In this document: positions 1 to 11,019 of the stretch, piece after piece | Position numbering within the stretch: the first letter of the stretch is position 1 | How the letters are laid out: the number at the start of each line of letters is the position of its first letter | DNA from: Crotalaria pallida | Lineage: Eukaryota; Streptophyta; Magnoliopsida; Fabales; Fabaceae | Length of the DNA stretch: 64,000 nucleotides | Reading direction: 5' to 3' | Assembly (NCBI GenBank): GCA_037953625.1 | Contig: CM075656.1 | Coordinates: 73,489,001 to 73,553,000 of the forward strand | Translations under genes and position numbers: made by a program | The notes under the pieces: model-generated | Seen by the model: only the letters and a program-made list of their open reading frames with translations | Database searches by the model: none | What the model was told of the DNA's origin: nothing

Positions 1-128
1 TTTCTTGAAATAAGTATTGTTAAAAAGTTTATATTTAGTAAATTTATATTAAGAAGCATTGCATTTATTACATTTAATTGAATTAATTAAGTATATCATA
101 TTTTAATACAAATTTACTTTCTAAAAAC

Positions 129-193
<65 letters not shown>

Positions 194-830
194 TACACTG
201 TATGTCACACATTAAAAAGAAACTCAGTATGAAATTTGACAACTATAAATGATGATTGATGCATTGTTAAAGGCAAAACTGGATTAAGAATGAGTCCAAT
301 TTTATCCTCTAGTCTAGTCGACTAATCCATCACCAGTCACCATCTACATGGCATTGAGGGCAAGGTCAAACTGTGGGCTCCACTTTCCGTGACCGTTGAA
401 TGATGATCATGATGACCATATCATGACACATCATGAAGATTATTTTTTGTCGCCACATAGTCATTAGAGGCTGTGTACAAAGGTGATATCATCATCCCTC
501 TCCTCTCCGCATGGTGCATGAACATTGCGTGAGACTTCAAATTTGCTTATGCAACGGGGAGAAGCTAGCAAGAGTACAAGACCAAGCTAAGGACGCCGAC
601 ACGGAGAAATAGTGCAGTGAATAAAAAAAATGTTGCATTAGGTGTGTACTGAGTGGATAATGTGACTGGATGACTCAGTTTTCATCCACGCAAATCATAT
701 TCAACAAACACCTAGGTAAAAACTAATGCATGGAACCACGGAAATTACCCATGCCACATCTAAACAATCAATTATATTGTGACACCATATAATAATGGAT
801 CATATTTAGCTAGCTACGAATGTTATATGA
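1..830. other. AT-rich intergenic DNA
   Basis: No coding region is supported here. The only clear structure is the TA microsatellite listed separately. The rest is AT-rich unique-looking DNA with short poly-A and poly-T runs. Confidence 0.6.
132..187. repeat. (TA)n microsatellite
   Basis: An almost uninterrupted run of TA dinucleotides of about 55 bases. Similar shorter TA runs lie near 16597-16632, 24797-24834 and 44256-44282. Confidence 0.95.
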
Positions 831-1105
831 TACTCCGATCCCTCTGTCCCATGAAGTTAGTAAAAAACATAGAAAATTTTAGTCCCAAATTGAAGTTAAA
901 ATAGTGAATAAAAAAAGTTAAAATTGCATTGTATATTCTGTGATTGGTTAATTAAAAAAACATACATTAAATACTTGTTTTGGTAATTGGTTGATTTGAG
1001 GATAATGCATTAAAAGCATATTTCCTTATATTTGTTAAATTTTCAAAAAAAAAATTTAATACTTTAGACGTTCAGAAATAATTAAAAAAAAAAATTATAC
1101 TCCCT
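831..1105. repeat. degenerate Stowaway-like MITE, one end
   Basis: The left edge begins TACTCCGATCCCTCTGTCCC, matching the terminal motif of the better-preserved elements near 37.0 and 37.9 kb. No matching inverted right end is present, so this is probably a decayed or truncated copy. The body is A/T homopolymer-rich. Confidence 0.35.
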
Positions 1106-2502
1106 TAGCTTCCAATTTTCCATTGTCGATACATAGACCAGAGGAGTCACAAGTCAATGAGTCACCACTCACCCTCGAAGAGATTTTGCCTTCAATCTTG
1201 TGTGAGTAAGTGAGTTCTTTCCATTTTATTATTTCAATCCTTTCAAAAAATCAATACTTTAATCTTTTGTGACTTATGAGTTTCGCCTTTAGATGAATAC
1301 GTGATTACCCTTGTTTAATGAAATTCCTCAATCATTTGTTTAACATGTGTATATGATAAGACGATATTTATGCCTAACTTAAAATTAAAATAAATTGACA
1401 CGTACATAGTACGTACTCAAAATTATCATATGTATGCTGATATATAACATGTATCGGATATGAGCACGTCACCTGTTTTGAAATATCCATGCTTTAGTGG
1501 TAGCATTGCAACAATAAAAAAATAAAATTATGAATACGTATAAAATGTCTGTTTATAAAGTATATAACCACTCCACGTGACAATTTATTTTAATTTGATG
1601 ATGACTAAAAAATGAGTTGCACAAATAGTAAGTAGAAAACAAGGAAATGAAAGTCGGTGGCCAAATTAAGCTCAAAGACCCGCCACCCAATTGAATTATT
1701 GGTTTGCTTTCAGATGAATTGACTATATCCATGTTAATTGACAAATTAAGCTCTCTAATAAGTTACTACACCACGAAAACATACGACAAAAGAACATACT
1801 TGCTCATAAAAAACAAAACAAAACATAATAACAAAAAAAAAAAGAAGAAAAGAACATACTAGAAAAATGAACCAAAACCAATAATGCGTGCCTCTCGCCC
1901 TCTTCACCGTTGTATTATTTAAGTGAATATTAACCACTGTTATGAGCATATTAGTTAAAGATAAAATAATTTTTTGTATTAATAATGTAAATTAAATATA
2001 TTTTTAAATTGTTAGCTCATTATTCATTATTCATGAATATATATAGTTGTCATTGATTTTTAAATAAAAATAATTCTAACAAATGATAGATGATGTATCG
2101 ATAATGTAAAAATGTTTGTTTTTGCTTTTCAAACCCTACCTAAACCCTACCTAAACCCTATGATTAATACCCGCGTGTAACATGTGTTTGAAATTGAGAA
2201 CCCCTCTACTTCATCGTTATAAGATAAAACAAGTTGCAGTTAGCGTGCGCACATCTCCAGCCAATCGAGTTAGGTTAGAAACTTAGGAATTAGGACATGA
2301 GTATATAGTTTATTTAGTATATCCACAGAATCATACACGAGCTTTCTTTTATTGTTGTTGTTGAGATAAGGATCAACTTCGTTGGACCTTGCATCATATA
2401 TTAAAAGTGCACCTTAGCTTGACTGTGTTAAAACTTTAGGCAGCACTGGTATATTTCTATTTGTAAACGATTTGAGTATTTGACCAGTGATTTTTTTGTG
2501 TA
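1106..2502. other. intergenic DNA
   Basis: Several short open frames occur on the minus strand (1553-1949), but they have low-complexity composition and no family signature, so I do not call genes. The notable content is the telomere-like repeat at 2131-2161. Confidence 0.5.
2131..2161. repeat. interstitial telomere-like repeats
   Basis: Three copies of an 11-bp unit AAACCCTACCT, the last truncated. Each contains the AAACCCTA core of the plant telomere repeat. It may be a small interstitial telomeric patch or a cluster of telo-box motifs. Confidence 0.6.
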
Positions 2503-2511
2503 TTTCACTTA

Positions 2512-3028
2512 GGCTTAATTATGTCACAAGTTTGAGGTACTTTTACCATATACCCTTATTCTTTTCTTTTTTTTTCCAATGTTTGACTTCCCGAAGTTAC
2601 CTCTGGATTTGTCATATACCCCTACTATCAATTTTGGCCAATTTTGCTGACATGTAACATCGGAATCCTGGTAAGACACAGGAGGTTGGTCATATGGTGT
2701 CGCGTGATGTCACATGGGCGAAGACGACCTCTTTCTTCAATCTTTTTTTTCTTTTTTAATTTAACTAAAAATATAAAAATAATAAGTTTTTTAGTTTTTT
2801 AATTAAAAAAAAAAAAGTATCTTTGCTCACGGGGCGCCAAGTGTCTAACCTCTTGCGTCTGACCAGGATTTCGATGTTACATGTCAAAAAAATTGGCCAG
2901 AATTAGTAGTAGAGATATATGACAAACCCAGAAGTAATTTCGGGGAATCAGACATTGAAAAAATAAGAATAAGGGTAGTATCTGACAAAAGTACTCCAAA
3001 CTTCAGGAACTTGTGACATAATTAAGCC
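2512..3028. mobile_element. Mutator-type MITE with long TIRs
   Basis: A 517-bp element with long terminal inverted repeats. The left end begins GGCTTAATTATGTCACAAG, and the right end is its reverse complement with a few changes further in. It is flanked by a perfect 9-bp duplication, TTTCACTTA, at 2503-2511 and 3029-3037. The 9-bp duplication and long TIRs fit a non-autonomous Mutator-like element. A decayed relative with the same internal text lies near 23075-23510. There is no coding capacity. Confidence 0.85.
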
Positions 3029-3037
3029 TTTCACTTA

Positions 3038-4414
3038 TTAGCTTGTGTAGGATCGTACGTTACTGGCTTCCTTTAATATGTATATAATAAGGTTTTTTTT
3101 TATCATATGCACCTCATGCATATGATAAAAGCACTTAAATGATACTATTGTATTGAAAAATTAAATAATTTTTTTAATTCTTTAAATGTCTCAATTTCTA
3201 ATAAATATTTACTTTTTAGAATTTTGATTAACCTATACACTTGTTACATAAGTTAGAAAAATCCTAATAATAAATATGGGCTCATAATTTAAATATTTTT
3301 TTTTGTCAACTAATCATATATTATCACATAATTTTGTATTACACTAGAGGTAGATATAATGTAAGAGAATTTCTATAATAACAGATGATCTATAAGGATG
3401 ACTGCACCCTCGCTAATTAGGCTCATAGTCAATAATAGTTCGAGCCCAAACCAATAGTATAGGCTCAATATAATATAAATGGGCCATGGCATCTCATTCG
3501 TTAGGGCCCAAAAGGAGCCGCAAGAAAACTTCCCAAACACGTTAATAGGGTGGCAAGTGAAATTAGCTACCTGTAGTTAAGTGGTAACTACGTTTGTTTG
3601 AGATCTCAATTTCAATTTTAGGTTCGGAGCAAGAGGGTGATGCTTTCTCCTAGTTTACGTAAGGCTTGAACAGATAATATTTCCTGGCCTTAACACATGC
3701 AGCTCAACAAATTATGAGTTTTCTTTCCAAGGTCATTTACTCATTAGAGTTAATATTGCACGTCTAAGCAGAAATTCTTCCAATATATTTTCTTCATATG
3801 CACGAAATTCCTATAATCGAAACCTGAATCACATATTTAAGAGACTAAGATTCCTTTTTTTAGATCAACTCACATGGGTCTATCCATACTATTTGATCAT
3901 GATAGAGTGTTACTCCACCTTCATGGACATTATGTAATGAGTTTATTTAATATATATTAATCCATTGAAATATAGAAAAATAATAAAATAATAATACCCC
4001 GTCCATTATTGCAACTTGCAAGTAGCTACATCTCACTCTTCCTACCTTGTAAGGCAACGAGTTATAGTTTATTTTATTATTTGATGATGATATTGGTAGT
4101 CAATATTTTTGGCAAACATCTAGAATCTTACGAAAATAACCTTGGTCTTCGTTTCATGTTTGCATAGAATTTGAAGTCATCTAGAATGTAGGAGCAATAA
4201 TGTTGATGCCGTGAGAATTAGAGCGCCTAACCTTTTTTTTTTTTTTTTGAAAAACTAACAACATTTGTTGATCCAAGTGGGAGGAAACATTACCCAAATA
4301 GATTTTTTTTTAAAAAAATTAATAATTAAAAAAAACTAATTGTTAGGAAGATGTAAGGTATTCTTGATTTAATTAAGGTATGTTTTTGGTCCAAGTTCAA
4401 TTCTATTGAGATTA
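3038..4414. other. intergenic DNA
   Basis: No gene is recognisable. There is a short perfect inverted repeat around the CATATG motifs at about 3102-3128, and poly-T tracts. Nothing else stands out. Confidence 0.5.
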
Positions 4415-4429
4415 AATGTTAATTTTTCG

Positions 4430-4620
4430 ACCAACCCATTGGGTTGGTCAAGTGGTAGCTCATCATTTGGTCCCTTAACCAACTGGTCTCGAGTTCGAGC
4501 CTTGGGTATGGAGCAACCCCCGTTGGGAGACCCTTACCGCTTAGTGCGAGCTCAATAGGATCGGACTGGATAAATCGGATTCTGGGTAAACCAGATCTAG
4601 ATACCGGTTGATGTAAAAAA
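4430..4620 (+). mobile_element. tRNA-derived SINE
   Basis: A 191-bp element containing RNA polymerase III promoter boxes typical of plant SINEs. Box A is seen as TGGTCAAGTGGTAGCTC and box B as GAGTTCGAGCC. It ends in an A-rich tail. It is flanked by 15-bp target-site duplications at 4415-4429 and 4621-4635 that differ at one base. The head is therefore tRNA-like, and the element inserted by LINE-assisted retrotransposition. It is unrelated in body to the SINEs at 44.6 and 47.3 kb, but its box B and box A region resembles the minus-strand copy at 37.1 kb. Confidence 0.88.
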
Positions 4621-4635
4621 AATGTTAACTTTTCG

Positions 4636-5560
4636 GATTGGTGTATGAGCTCAATCTATTGTATTAGAAGTATAGATTAAGTACTCTTAGTGTTTCCCAT
4701 ATATATATATATAATTGATTTGCTTATAAAAAAATGAAAACTTTGCTTTGTAGGTAGATTTTTCAGATTCCACATTTACGTAAGTCACTTCAATGTTCCT
4801 TCCATTTTTCAAAAAAATAAAATTGAAACATGCTTTTTTAAAGATTCTTAAAATGAGACAGGTGTACTTAAAGTGATCTTTTTTTTTTTAATCATCAAAA
4901 ACTATGGAAGGGAATTTCACGGTCCCGGCACTTGAAGCAATATGGATGGGGTGTCTCTCCAAGGGATGTTCTCCACAAGGATTCGAGCCTCTAACCTTAT
5001 GGCCTTATGGGTTCTCAATATCCTTATGATCCTAGCATGTTTCAAGGCCAAACCCATTTGGGTTTTAAGCGAATAAAATGAACAAATATATAGGAGTTAG
5101 TATATTCTTAGATTATCTAATCAGGTTAGATCATTATGTTTTATATTATCCGATCAAGGTGGGTATACTCATACTTGCATTTCTAAAAAACTCAAACTTA
5201 CATTTGTGGAGACTTAGGCCATGAAATAATTTTATTTATTTATTTTTTCTTATAGAAAAACTTTAGGGGAGACATTTTATCTTTAACACATGTTATAACT
5301 ATCTTCATGCATCTTTCAAAAAAAAAAAAAAAACTATATATCTTCATGCATGATGGTTACTCTATACTTCTAAAAAAAAATTATATTTAAATGTGACGTC
5401 GTTAACAGAATTTGAACCTGAATTCCAATATTTCATGTCCACAATTATATTAATAGAGCTAACTCTTGAAAACCTCTGATCTGTACTTCTAATTCAAATA
5501 ACTATTCTATTCTCCATCATATTCGTTAGATCGATCATCTTCTAGAAGCTCACTTTGCTA
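4636..5560. other. intergenic DNA
   Basis: AT-rich DNA with poly-A and poly-T runs. A weak tRNA-promoter-like motif near 4979-4999 could be a decayed SINE. No gene is supported. Confidence 0.45.
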
Positions 5561-5782
5561 AATAAAAACTGATATCTGATGGACGAGAGAAAAGTGAGGA
5601 GTTGTTGATATTTTCTATTCCCTCTCAAACGGGTAATTCATTTATATGTAGGGCTATTTTAGGAGCCGACCATGAATTATACATTGCACACGTTTGTGGT
5701 CACAAAATTCTTCCCACTTTTCCTGCAAGCTTCATTTCATAGATTTTTAATCGTGCCATAAACGAAGCTTCCAAAGATTGTC

Positions 5783-5913
5783 CACGTGTATTTCGTTATA
5801 ACCGTCAAGTATATTTGCCCTCCTATATGTTAGTTCTTCAAATATCTCGTACTTAGTTTAGACTTAGATTTGAGGTTGTTCTTATTCCTAGCGAATTCCA
5901 CTACCTATATAAA
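5783..5913 (+). promoter_or_regulatory. promoter: G-box and TATA box
   Basis: CACGTG, in an ABRE-like context CCACGTGT, lies at 5783-5788. A TATATAA box lies at 5906-5912 inside CTATATAAACC. A pyrimidine/A-rich leader of roughly 220 bases follows before the coding start at 6155. This is the layout of an ordinary plant RNA polymerase II promoter. A G-box suggests, but does not prove, light, bZIP/bHLH or ABA responsiveness. Confidence 0.65.
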
Positions 5914-6128
5914 CCCAAGGGCCTAAGCAATTTTCATAACCAAAAACCATCGTGATTCTTAATTTATTATTCTCTCTCATAAACACAAACAAAACCCTTT
6001 TACCTCTATTTGAGAGAAAACAAAATTCTCCATCTCTCTTCTTTCTAGAGATAGGAGGAGGAGAGAAAATTCAAAGTATTTAATTTCCATTCTACAAGAC
6101 ACGATATTCAGCTATTTAGGAGCAATAT

Positions 6129-6197
6129 ATGAATTATTATTGTGGTTATCAATCATGGCTAAGGGAATCAGAAACAAAAGTTCGTGGATGGAGGTAG
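6129..6197 (+). CDS. overlapping upstream ORF (22 codons)
   Basis: The first ATG of the predicted transcript is at 6129. It opens a 22-codon frame that ends at TAG 6195-6197, 40 bases past the main start at 6155 and in a different frame. An upstream ORF overlapping the main start would normally reduce translation of the main frame unless leaky scanning occurs. The frame starts MNYYCGYQSW. I do not recognise the peptide, and it may be acting only through its position. Confidence 0.45.
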   Translation: MNYYCGYQSWLRESETKVRGWR

Positions 6198-6346
6198 CCC
6201 CGGCACCAATAATTTTCCCATCAAAGCCTTCTTCTAATACTCCTAGATTGGAGACCATTACCGAAGAAGAAGCTGACGATGAGGAATATGATGATGATCA
6301 ACTACTACTTAAACTAGTTAAACAACCTTCTCTGATCTCTAGTTAA
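6155..6346 (+). CDS. small conserved-looking plant protein, 63 aa, unknown function
   Basis: The frame starts MAKGIRNKSSWMEVAPAP, which I chose because it is the only in-frame ATG. It is basic at the N terminus, has a central SSWMEVAPAP motif and a PRLETITEEE segment. Next comes an acidic stretch (EEEADDEEYDDD, about residues 38-50) and a short hydrophobic/basic tail ending SLISS. There is no signal peptide or membrane segment. The WMEVAPAP...LETI pattern recalls small, single-exon, uncharacterised legume and Arabidopsis proteins, but I cannot name a family. A TATA box, a G-box, a UTR-like leader and a TA-rich trailer support a real expressed gene. Function is unknown. Confidence 0.72.
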   Translation: MAKGIRNKSSWMEVAPAPIIFPSKPSSNTPRLETITEEEADDEEYDDDQLLLKLVKQPSLISS

Positions 6347-6989
6347 TTTGAGAGCAAGGTGCCATGTTTAAATATAGTTATATAGTATATGGTTTGTGAC
6401 GTTGGACCCATCGATCATCCATGGAATTAATTCGATGGTGCTTCTATCTCGCGTCCAACATAACATTTGCAATTAGTGCTACAAGTTTTTGTTCGGTAGC
6501 AATCATGCAAAGGTCAAATAGTATGTTTTGGAGGCTCTAGCTTGTATGAAGAGAATCTATAGTTGTGAACTTGATCACGATTAAGTTTGCAACAATTCTG
6601 TATGTACATATACATATATATTCAAATATTGGAAGATATGTTTGTTTTTTTTTTTTTTTTAATGTGTAATAACGTTATTGGGATCTATATATTTTGAACT
6701 GCTGCTTTGTTAGATAGAGATAGAATGCTGTAACAACAACCGGTAGATTCTAACACTAGGTAAGAATGGGCTATAAATGTCAAATGAAAAACATTTTTCT
6801 CTTGATAATTTGCAGAGTTTTATTAAGAATAATATCATGCTGAAGGATCAAATTAAGTGACTCAGTACTCCGTACCTTGTAATTTGAAGAGTAATTAAGT
6901 GACTCACTTGGTATGCTTTTAGTTAAGAGAAATGTTATTCTTGTTATCTTGTACCTTTTATTTGGGTATAGTAGGAAGTATAGACAAAA
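6347..6989. other. 3' trailer and intergenic DNA
   Basis: It probably includes the 3' UTR of the small gene. The stretch TATATGTACATATACATATATA near 6600 precedes a poly-T run. No other gene is seen. Confidence 0.4.
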
Positions 6990-7294
6990 AAAGAATAGGA
7001 AGACCCCTCCAGAGGGATTGGTGAGACTCAATATTGATGAAGATTCTAAAGGCTTAGTTACTTTCACAACATCGGATCTAGCTACTCTTGCTTATAAAGC
7101 AGAGCCTTGGGGTTGCTTGGGAGAGAGGTAACATAAAAAACTTTGTGGAATGTGACTCTCAAGCAGTGATTAACATTCTTACAAATCATAAGGAAAATAT
7201 TTTGTCTGACAATCTCATAAACCGGATCGGATTGCTTTCCAGAAGAGATTGGGATGTGAATTTTACTCACATGTCAAGAGAGGTTAATTATTAG
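6990..7294 (+). pseudogene. RNase H-like (RVT_3) fragment of a non-LTR element
   Basis: Two overlapping frames together read as the RNase H-like domain found at the 3' end of plant LINE-type reverse transcriptase genes. The first contains KTPPEGLVRLNIDEDSKG, matching the usual 'PPxGWVKLNTDGxSKG' opening. The second contains VECDSQAVINIL and a DNLINRI...DVNFTHMSREVN segment, matching the central and C-terminal motifs. A frameshift and a deletion of the middle of the domain separate them, and the frame ends in TAG at 7294. The initial catalytic Asp context (NIDED) is altered. It is a dead fragment, not a gene. Confidence 0.75.
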
Positions 7295-8470
7295 TTGGTC
7301 TCCGGTAAATCAATGGTCCCGGATTCATTTCAACCATTTATAGTTTTTTTTTTAAAATATATATATATATATAAAATAGATAATAAATGGTGATGATTTA
7401 TCTGGGATCATTAGTCCTGAACCATCTAATAATTGATTGATCCCTTTAGTTCACCGAACCAAAAAAAAAAAAAAACAGAAATTGGAAGAAAATAAAGAGA
7501 AATAATTGATGATTTGATGTGATAGAAAAAACAAAAATATAAATGAGTGTAATAAAAATTATAAAAAAATTATTACTCTTTAATTTAAATACAAACCGAA
7601 ATAGTAGGCTTCATCCATACAAATACAAATGCATTCATATCCCACTTATTCCCACCCTTAACAAATTATGTCCTCTAAATATGAAATAAGTACACTTTGA
7701 CTATTTGAGCTGTAGCAGAAAAAAAAATCACCCACACACCCCCTCAACTCAATGCATTTTAAATTATATCTCACTCAATTGAAATGTTGGCGAATCTATA
7801 CACTTACACAAATGAAGGGTTGTACTTGCACCCTCTAGCACTGTTCACCTCCCTTCCGAACTTCCACTCGCTAATCTGGACCACGTGCTATTTGGATGCT
7901 TATCTTTCTGTTGTTTGTGTTCGCCTATTTGCATGTAGGTCCCACTATAAACTCAATCCATTAATGCCACTGTAAAGTTCGTCTGCATTTTTTTTATCCT
8001 TTTCCCTGTTGGATTTTTGTCTTTACCATTGTTTGCTCAGATTCTTTCCTTTTTTTTAGTTTTATTTCTTCTTTATCGGCGTTCGTTGTTGCTAATTACC
8101 CTGCTGTCCTTTTTTTTCCTTGTTTTTCCAATTCTCAAGAAAGTAATTTGCGGCTTTAATGTTTGTAGTAGCCATTGCCCCGTTATTTTTTACCCCTGAA
8201 TGCGTTTAAACTTGCTTATGGTGTTCTTATTTTCGTTTCTGCTTTTGCAGCATATGAGCATTCTGATGCTGTTTGTATTTTTCTGCATTTTGGTCGTATG
8301 CGCTTAATTTATTTTGTCGTCAATGACTGATTAAATTGTTATGATCTCATCCGAAATTTTTCCCTCCCAACATTCAATTCAAATCCATCCAGTTCTTCTA
8401 TAAAAACTTTCTTATTGGACGAATATTTTATGAGCCAGTAGTTCTTTTAGTTTTTGTTCCCTTTTTTAAG
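7295..8470. other. intergenic DNA with a small palindrome and a promoter-like stretch
   Basis: At about 7305-7410 two imperfect inverted arms (around AATGGTCCCGG and its partner AATGATCCCAG) suggest a small MITE. From about 7730 the DNA becomes pyrimidine-rich and resembles a leader or promoter for the RPA1-like frame that starts at 8471. It includes CCACGTGC near 7881. The 5' terminus of the Helitron-like unit should lie in or before this stretch, but I could not fix it. Confidence 0.4.
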
Positions 8471-9134
8471 ATGGCGCCCAAGTTTGACTCTCTTCGTGCA
8501 GTTTTACCGAAGAGGGAGGCTTATCGGTTTAGGGTTCGCGTTGTTCGTCTTTGGTTAGTACCTGGGTTCATCAATCCAGCACAGCCTATGTCAATGGAAA
8601 TGATTTTCATGGACGAATATGTATGCTATTTGTTTTTTTGTATGCTTTTTGTATTATAGTGTTTGGTTATCTTTTTATCTTAGATTTGTTTATTGTCTAT
8701 CCGCATTCCGTTTTAATATTACAATGTATGTTCACATTGTTCAGGGTGATAAGATTCAGGCCACCGTCAGAAAATCTCTGCTTTACAAGTTTTCCGATGT
8801 TTTGAAGGAGGGCAAGGTGTATCGTTTTGCCTATTTTGGAGTTATGCCTAACACTGGTTCTTATAAAGCCACAGATAATGAATATAAGCTTTTGTTTCAA
8901 CTTCATACCACCGCTACCGAAGCTGATTGTTCAAGTATTCCAATTTTTGGTGTTACTCCGGTTCCTTTTGGTATTGTGACGATGATGGTGCAGGAATCAG
9001 ACAATTTGATAGGTATACTTACTGACTTTTGGTTCCAGATTTTATTCATTATTAAGTTTTGTTGTTGATAATTTTTACTTTTTATGTGATTTTTCTTAGA
9101 TGTTATGGGAATGCTCACTGAGTATCCTCGCATG
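8471..9134 (+). pseudogene. RPA1-like OB-fold (DUF223) protein, N-terminal three exons
   Basis: Exon 1 is 8471-8620 (MAPKFDSLRAVLPKRE...), exon 2 is 8745-9012 and exon 3 starts at 9100. Splice phases agree: exon 2 ends in the G of a codon completed by AT after the acceptor, giving the join ...DNLI-DVMGMLTEYPRM. The sequence has the pattern of plant replication protein A 70-kDa-like/DUF223 proteins. It has a basic RFRVRVVRLW first strand, a MEMIFMDEYGDKIQA core, and later the IPIFGVTPVPFG segment. RPA1 homologues bind single-stranded DNA; copies of this type are frequent cargo of plant Helitrons. The frame dissolves after about 9134, and unrelated coding-like sequence follows. It is therefore a truncated gene. 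Confidence 0.8.
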
Positions 9135-9344
9135 CTTATTCTTCTTGTCTTTTTGTTCTATAATAAATGCAGCAACCTTCCCCTGTTGTTACCTTATTTT
9201 ACCTCCCACTTCTCTCATTTCAAATGCATCCCTCATTGTATGTGAACCCATCGCTCTCCTTCCTTCCATTGGTTCTTCCATCGCTCTCCTTCTCTGCCTC
9301 CGTTTTCTTCTTAACCGTAGGCCTTCCTTCCTTCCTTCGTGGTT

Positions 9345-9534
9345 GCTTTGTGCTGAGGTTGAAATCTTGTCCAACTTCTCCGATTTGGCCACCTCTGCCA
9401 AGATCCACACAGCCGCCATCCTCCTCGGTGAACCCATCGACCGCTTCCTTCAGCACCACTCACTCGGCTGCATCGTCTGTGACTTCATGATGCCCAGGAT
9501 TGATGATGCGGCCTATAAAAAGGTCATTCCTTAA
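9345..9534 (+). pseudogene. UDP-glycosyltransferase N-domain fragment
   Basis: The frame reads AEVEILSNFSDLATSAKIHT, then a LLGEPIDRFLQHH helix and LGCIVCDFMMPRIDDAA. This matches the order seen in plant family-1 glycosyltransferases: a 'GLP.G.ENLSDL' loop, an 'LLxEPI..FL' helix, then the 'PDCIVSDxFxPWxxDxA' strand of the acceptor-binding domain. Here P-D is replaced by L-G and W by R. The stop codon TAA follows directly after KKVIP. Base composition is clearly richer in C than the flanks. The C-terminal PSPG sugar-donor motif is absent. I infer a captured exon piece, with no function as it stands. Confidence 0.6.
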
Positions 9535-10380
9535 CCCACTGCTGATGATGTTGCCGTTATCAGTGAGAACGTTTTGTAGTGATAGCTATGATGCAATTTT
9601 TTAAATAACCATTTGTCCCCTTTTTTATTTTTTTGTTGACAACTAGGTTATTAACATAAAGTGTAATTTCCTACGAATGTTTTATGTTCCTATTTTTTTA
9701 AAGTGTAATTTTCACGTTCATTGCTTTTACTTTGTTAGAATGTTATATGTTTTATCTCAATTTTCGTTAGGGTATAGAAGTTTGTTATCTTTTCTGTTCC
9801 TGATTGTTATCTGTGTTGAGTTCTTCTTCTTCATCTTTTTTAATTTAATCTTTGTTTTGGTGTTTTATGGATTTCTGGTTTTTTTTCTGCTTAATCTCTC
9901 TCACTTGGGGTGTTGGTGTTCTTCTAACTCTCATTTCATGTCCATCTGCTCTCAATTTTCAGAATTGGCTTGCAACTTCAATGTCAATAAGTTGCTTTGA
10001 GGTACAACCTTAACTATTCCTTTCCATGTTTTTGTTGTTGTTATCGACCTTTTCATTATCAACTTAATGTGCCTTTTTATAGTTTTATTGCGGTGTTTAT
10101 TTATTTTTAGAAGTGATACACATTATTAGGTTAGAGAGCAAAATATATATGTTTATTGTTTCGATATAATATATTTCATGATGATGGAATGAAAATGGAA
10201 CAAAGTAACCATACCATTGTTCGAATGTTCCGAGGTTTTGCGATGGAATGGGTTAGGATTTAAGATGAATAATAGTAAGTTGGTACTAGATAAATAGAGG
10301 CATCGGATGGAGTGGAATGAATATAGTATTTGATATGATTCAGTCTAATTCCTTATTTGTAATTAACCTTTTTCATGAAG
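9535..10380. other. intron-like spacer between captured fragments
   Basis: T-rich sequence that resembles plant intron DNA. A long open frame at 9677-10000 is composed mainly of Phe, Leu and Val codons and is a low-complexity artefact. Confidence 0.4.
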
Positions 10381-10970
10381 GTAAAAGAATGGCTTCAAAG
10401 CTTGGGAATAGGAGATCAAACAGTGATGGTACAAGATGATGAAGAACCTGATGATGGAGTTGTGCCTTTACATCATGACGACAGTTTTAGAAGCAGGTAC
10501 TTTTAAAATGTGAATCTGATATCTGATGCATTTTTAAACTTTTCAGCACCTTAAATTGTGGGAGTGCTCAGGTCGGGAACATTAAATTAATGATTCATAA
10601 ATTACTTCTTAGTTGTGGGCCAAAGCTTCCCAGGATTAACTTTTGCAACAAACATGGAATAGTTTATTCTAAAAAAGGCAAACCAGGGTCAAATGGGATT
10701 GAATTCAGAATTTCTTGTCTTGACTACATCGAATATTACTAGCCATTACAAAGATTGAGCATTTTGAGGGTACATAATTTTTGTTATTTAGATTAAGTTG
10801 AAAAATGAAGTTACTTATATTTCTAGCAGCAGGTTATGCAAAATAAAGCCTTCGATATTTAGCAGCTACAATTCTTTAGGTTTTATTTCTGAAATTTCAT
10901 TAACAATCATAATTAATTTGGTTTTGTTGTACAGATATGTTCCATCTGCTGCTGCTTTATCAATAATTAT
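10381..10970 (+). pseudogene. phospholipase D zeta (PX/PH-type PLD) exon fragments
   Basis: Exon-like piece 1 (10381-10496) encodes VKEWLQSLGIGDQ followed by an acidic VQDDEEPDDG segment and VPLHHDDSFRSR. It ends at a GT donor. Piece 2 opens at an AG acceptor at 10935 and continues in phase as YVPSAAALSII. This matches my recollection of the region just after the PX domain in plant PLD zeta (PLDP1/PLDP2). There a '...EWLQNLGIG' motif and an acidic linker lead to 'VPSSAALPVIRP'. PLD zeta hydrolyses phosphatidylcholine to phosphatidate. After about 10970 the similarity stops, and none of the HKD catalytic motifs is present. A two-exon captured fragment. Confidence 0.65.
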
Positions 10971-11019
10971 TAATATTGTCTCCAGATAATTATAAAGTAT
11001 ATGATTTGACAATATGTTG

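Noticed and set aside
1553..1949. Two minus-strand open frames of 63-64 codons
   Set aside because: Low-complexity Phe/Cys/Val composition, no start context, no homology pattern; expected by chance in AT-rich DNA.
9189..9459. Minus-strand open frames opposite the UGT-like fragment
   Set aside because: Arg/Glu-rich shadows of the + strand fragment; no family text.
9677..10000. 107-codon + strand open frame
   Set aside because: Dominated by Phe, Leu and Val from T-rich intron-like DNA; no domain.
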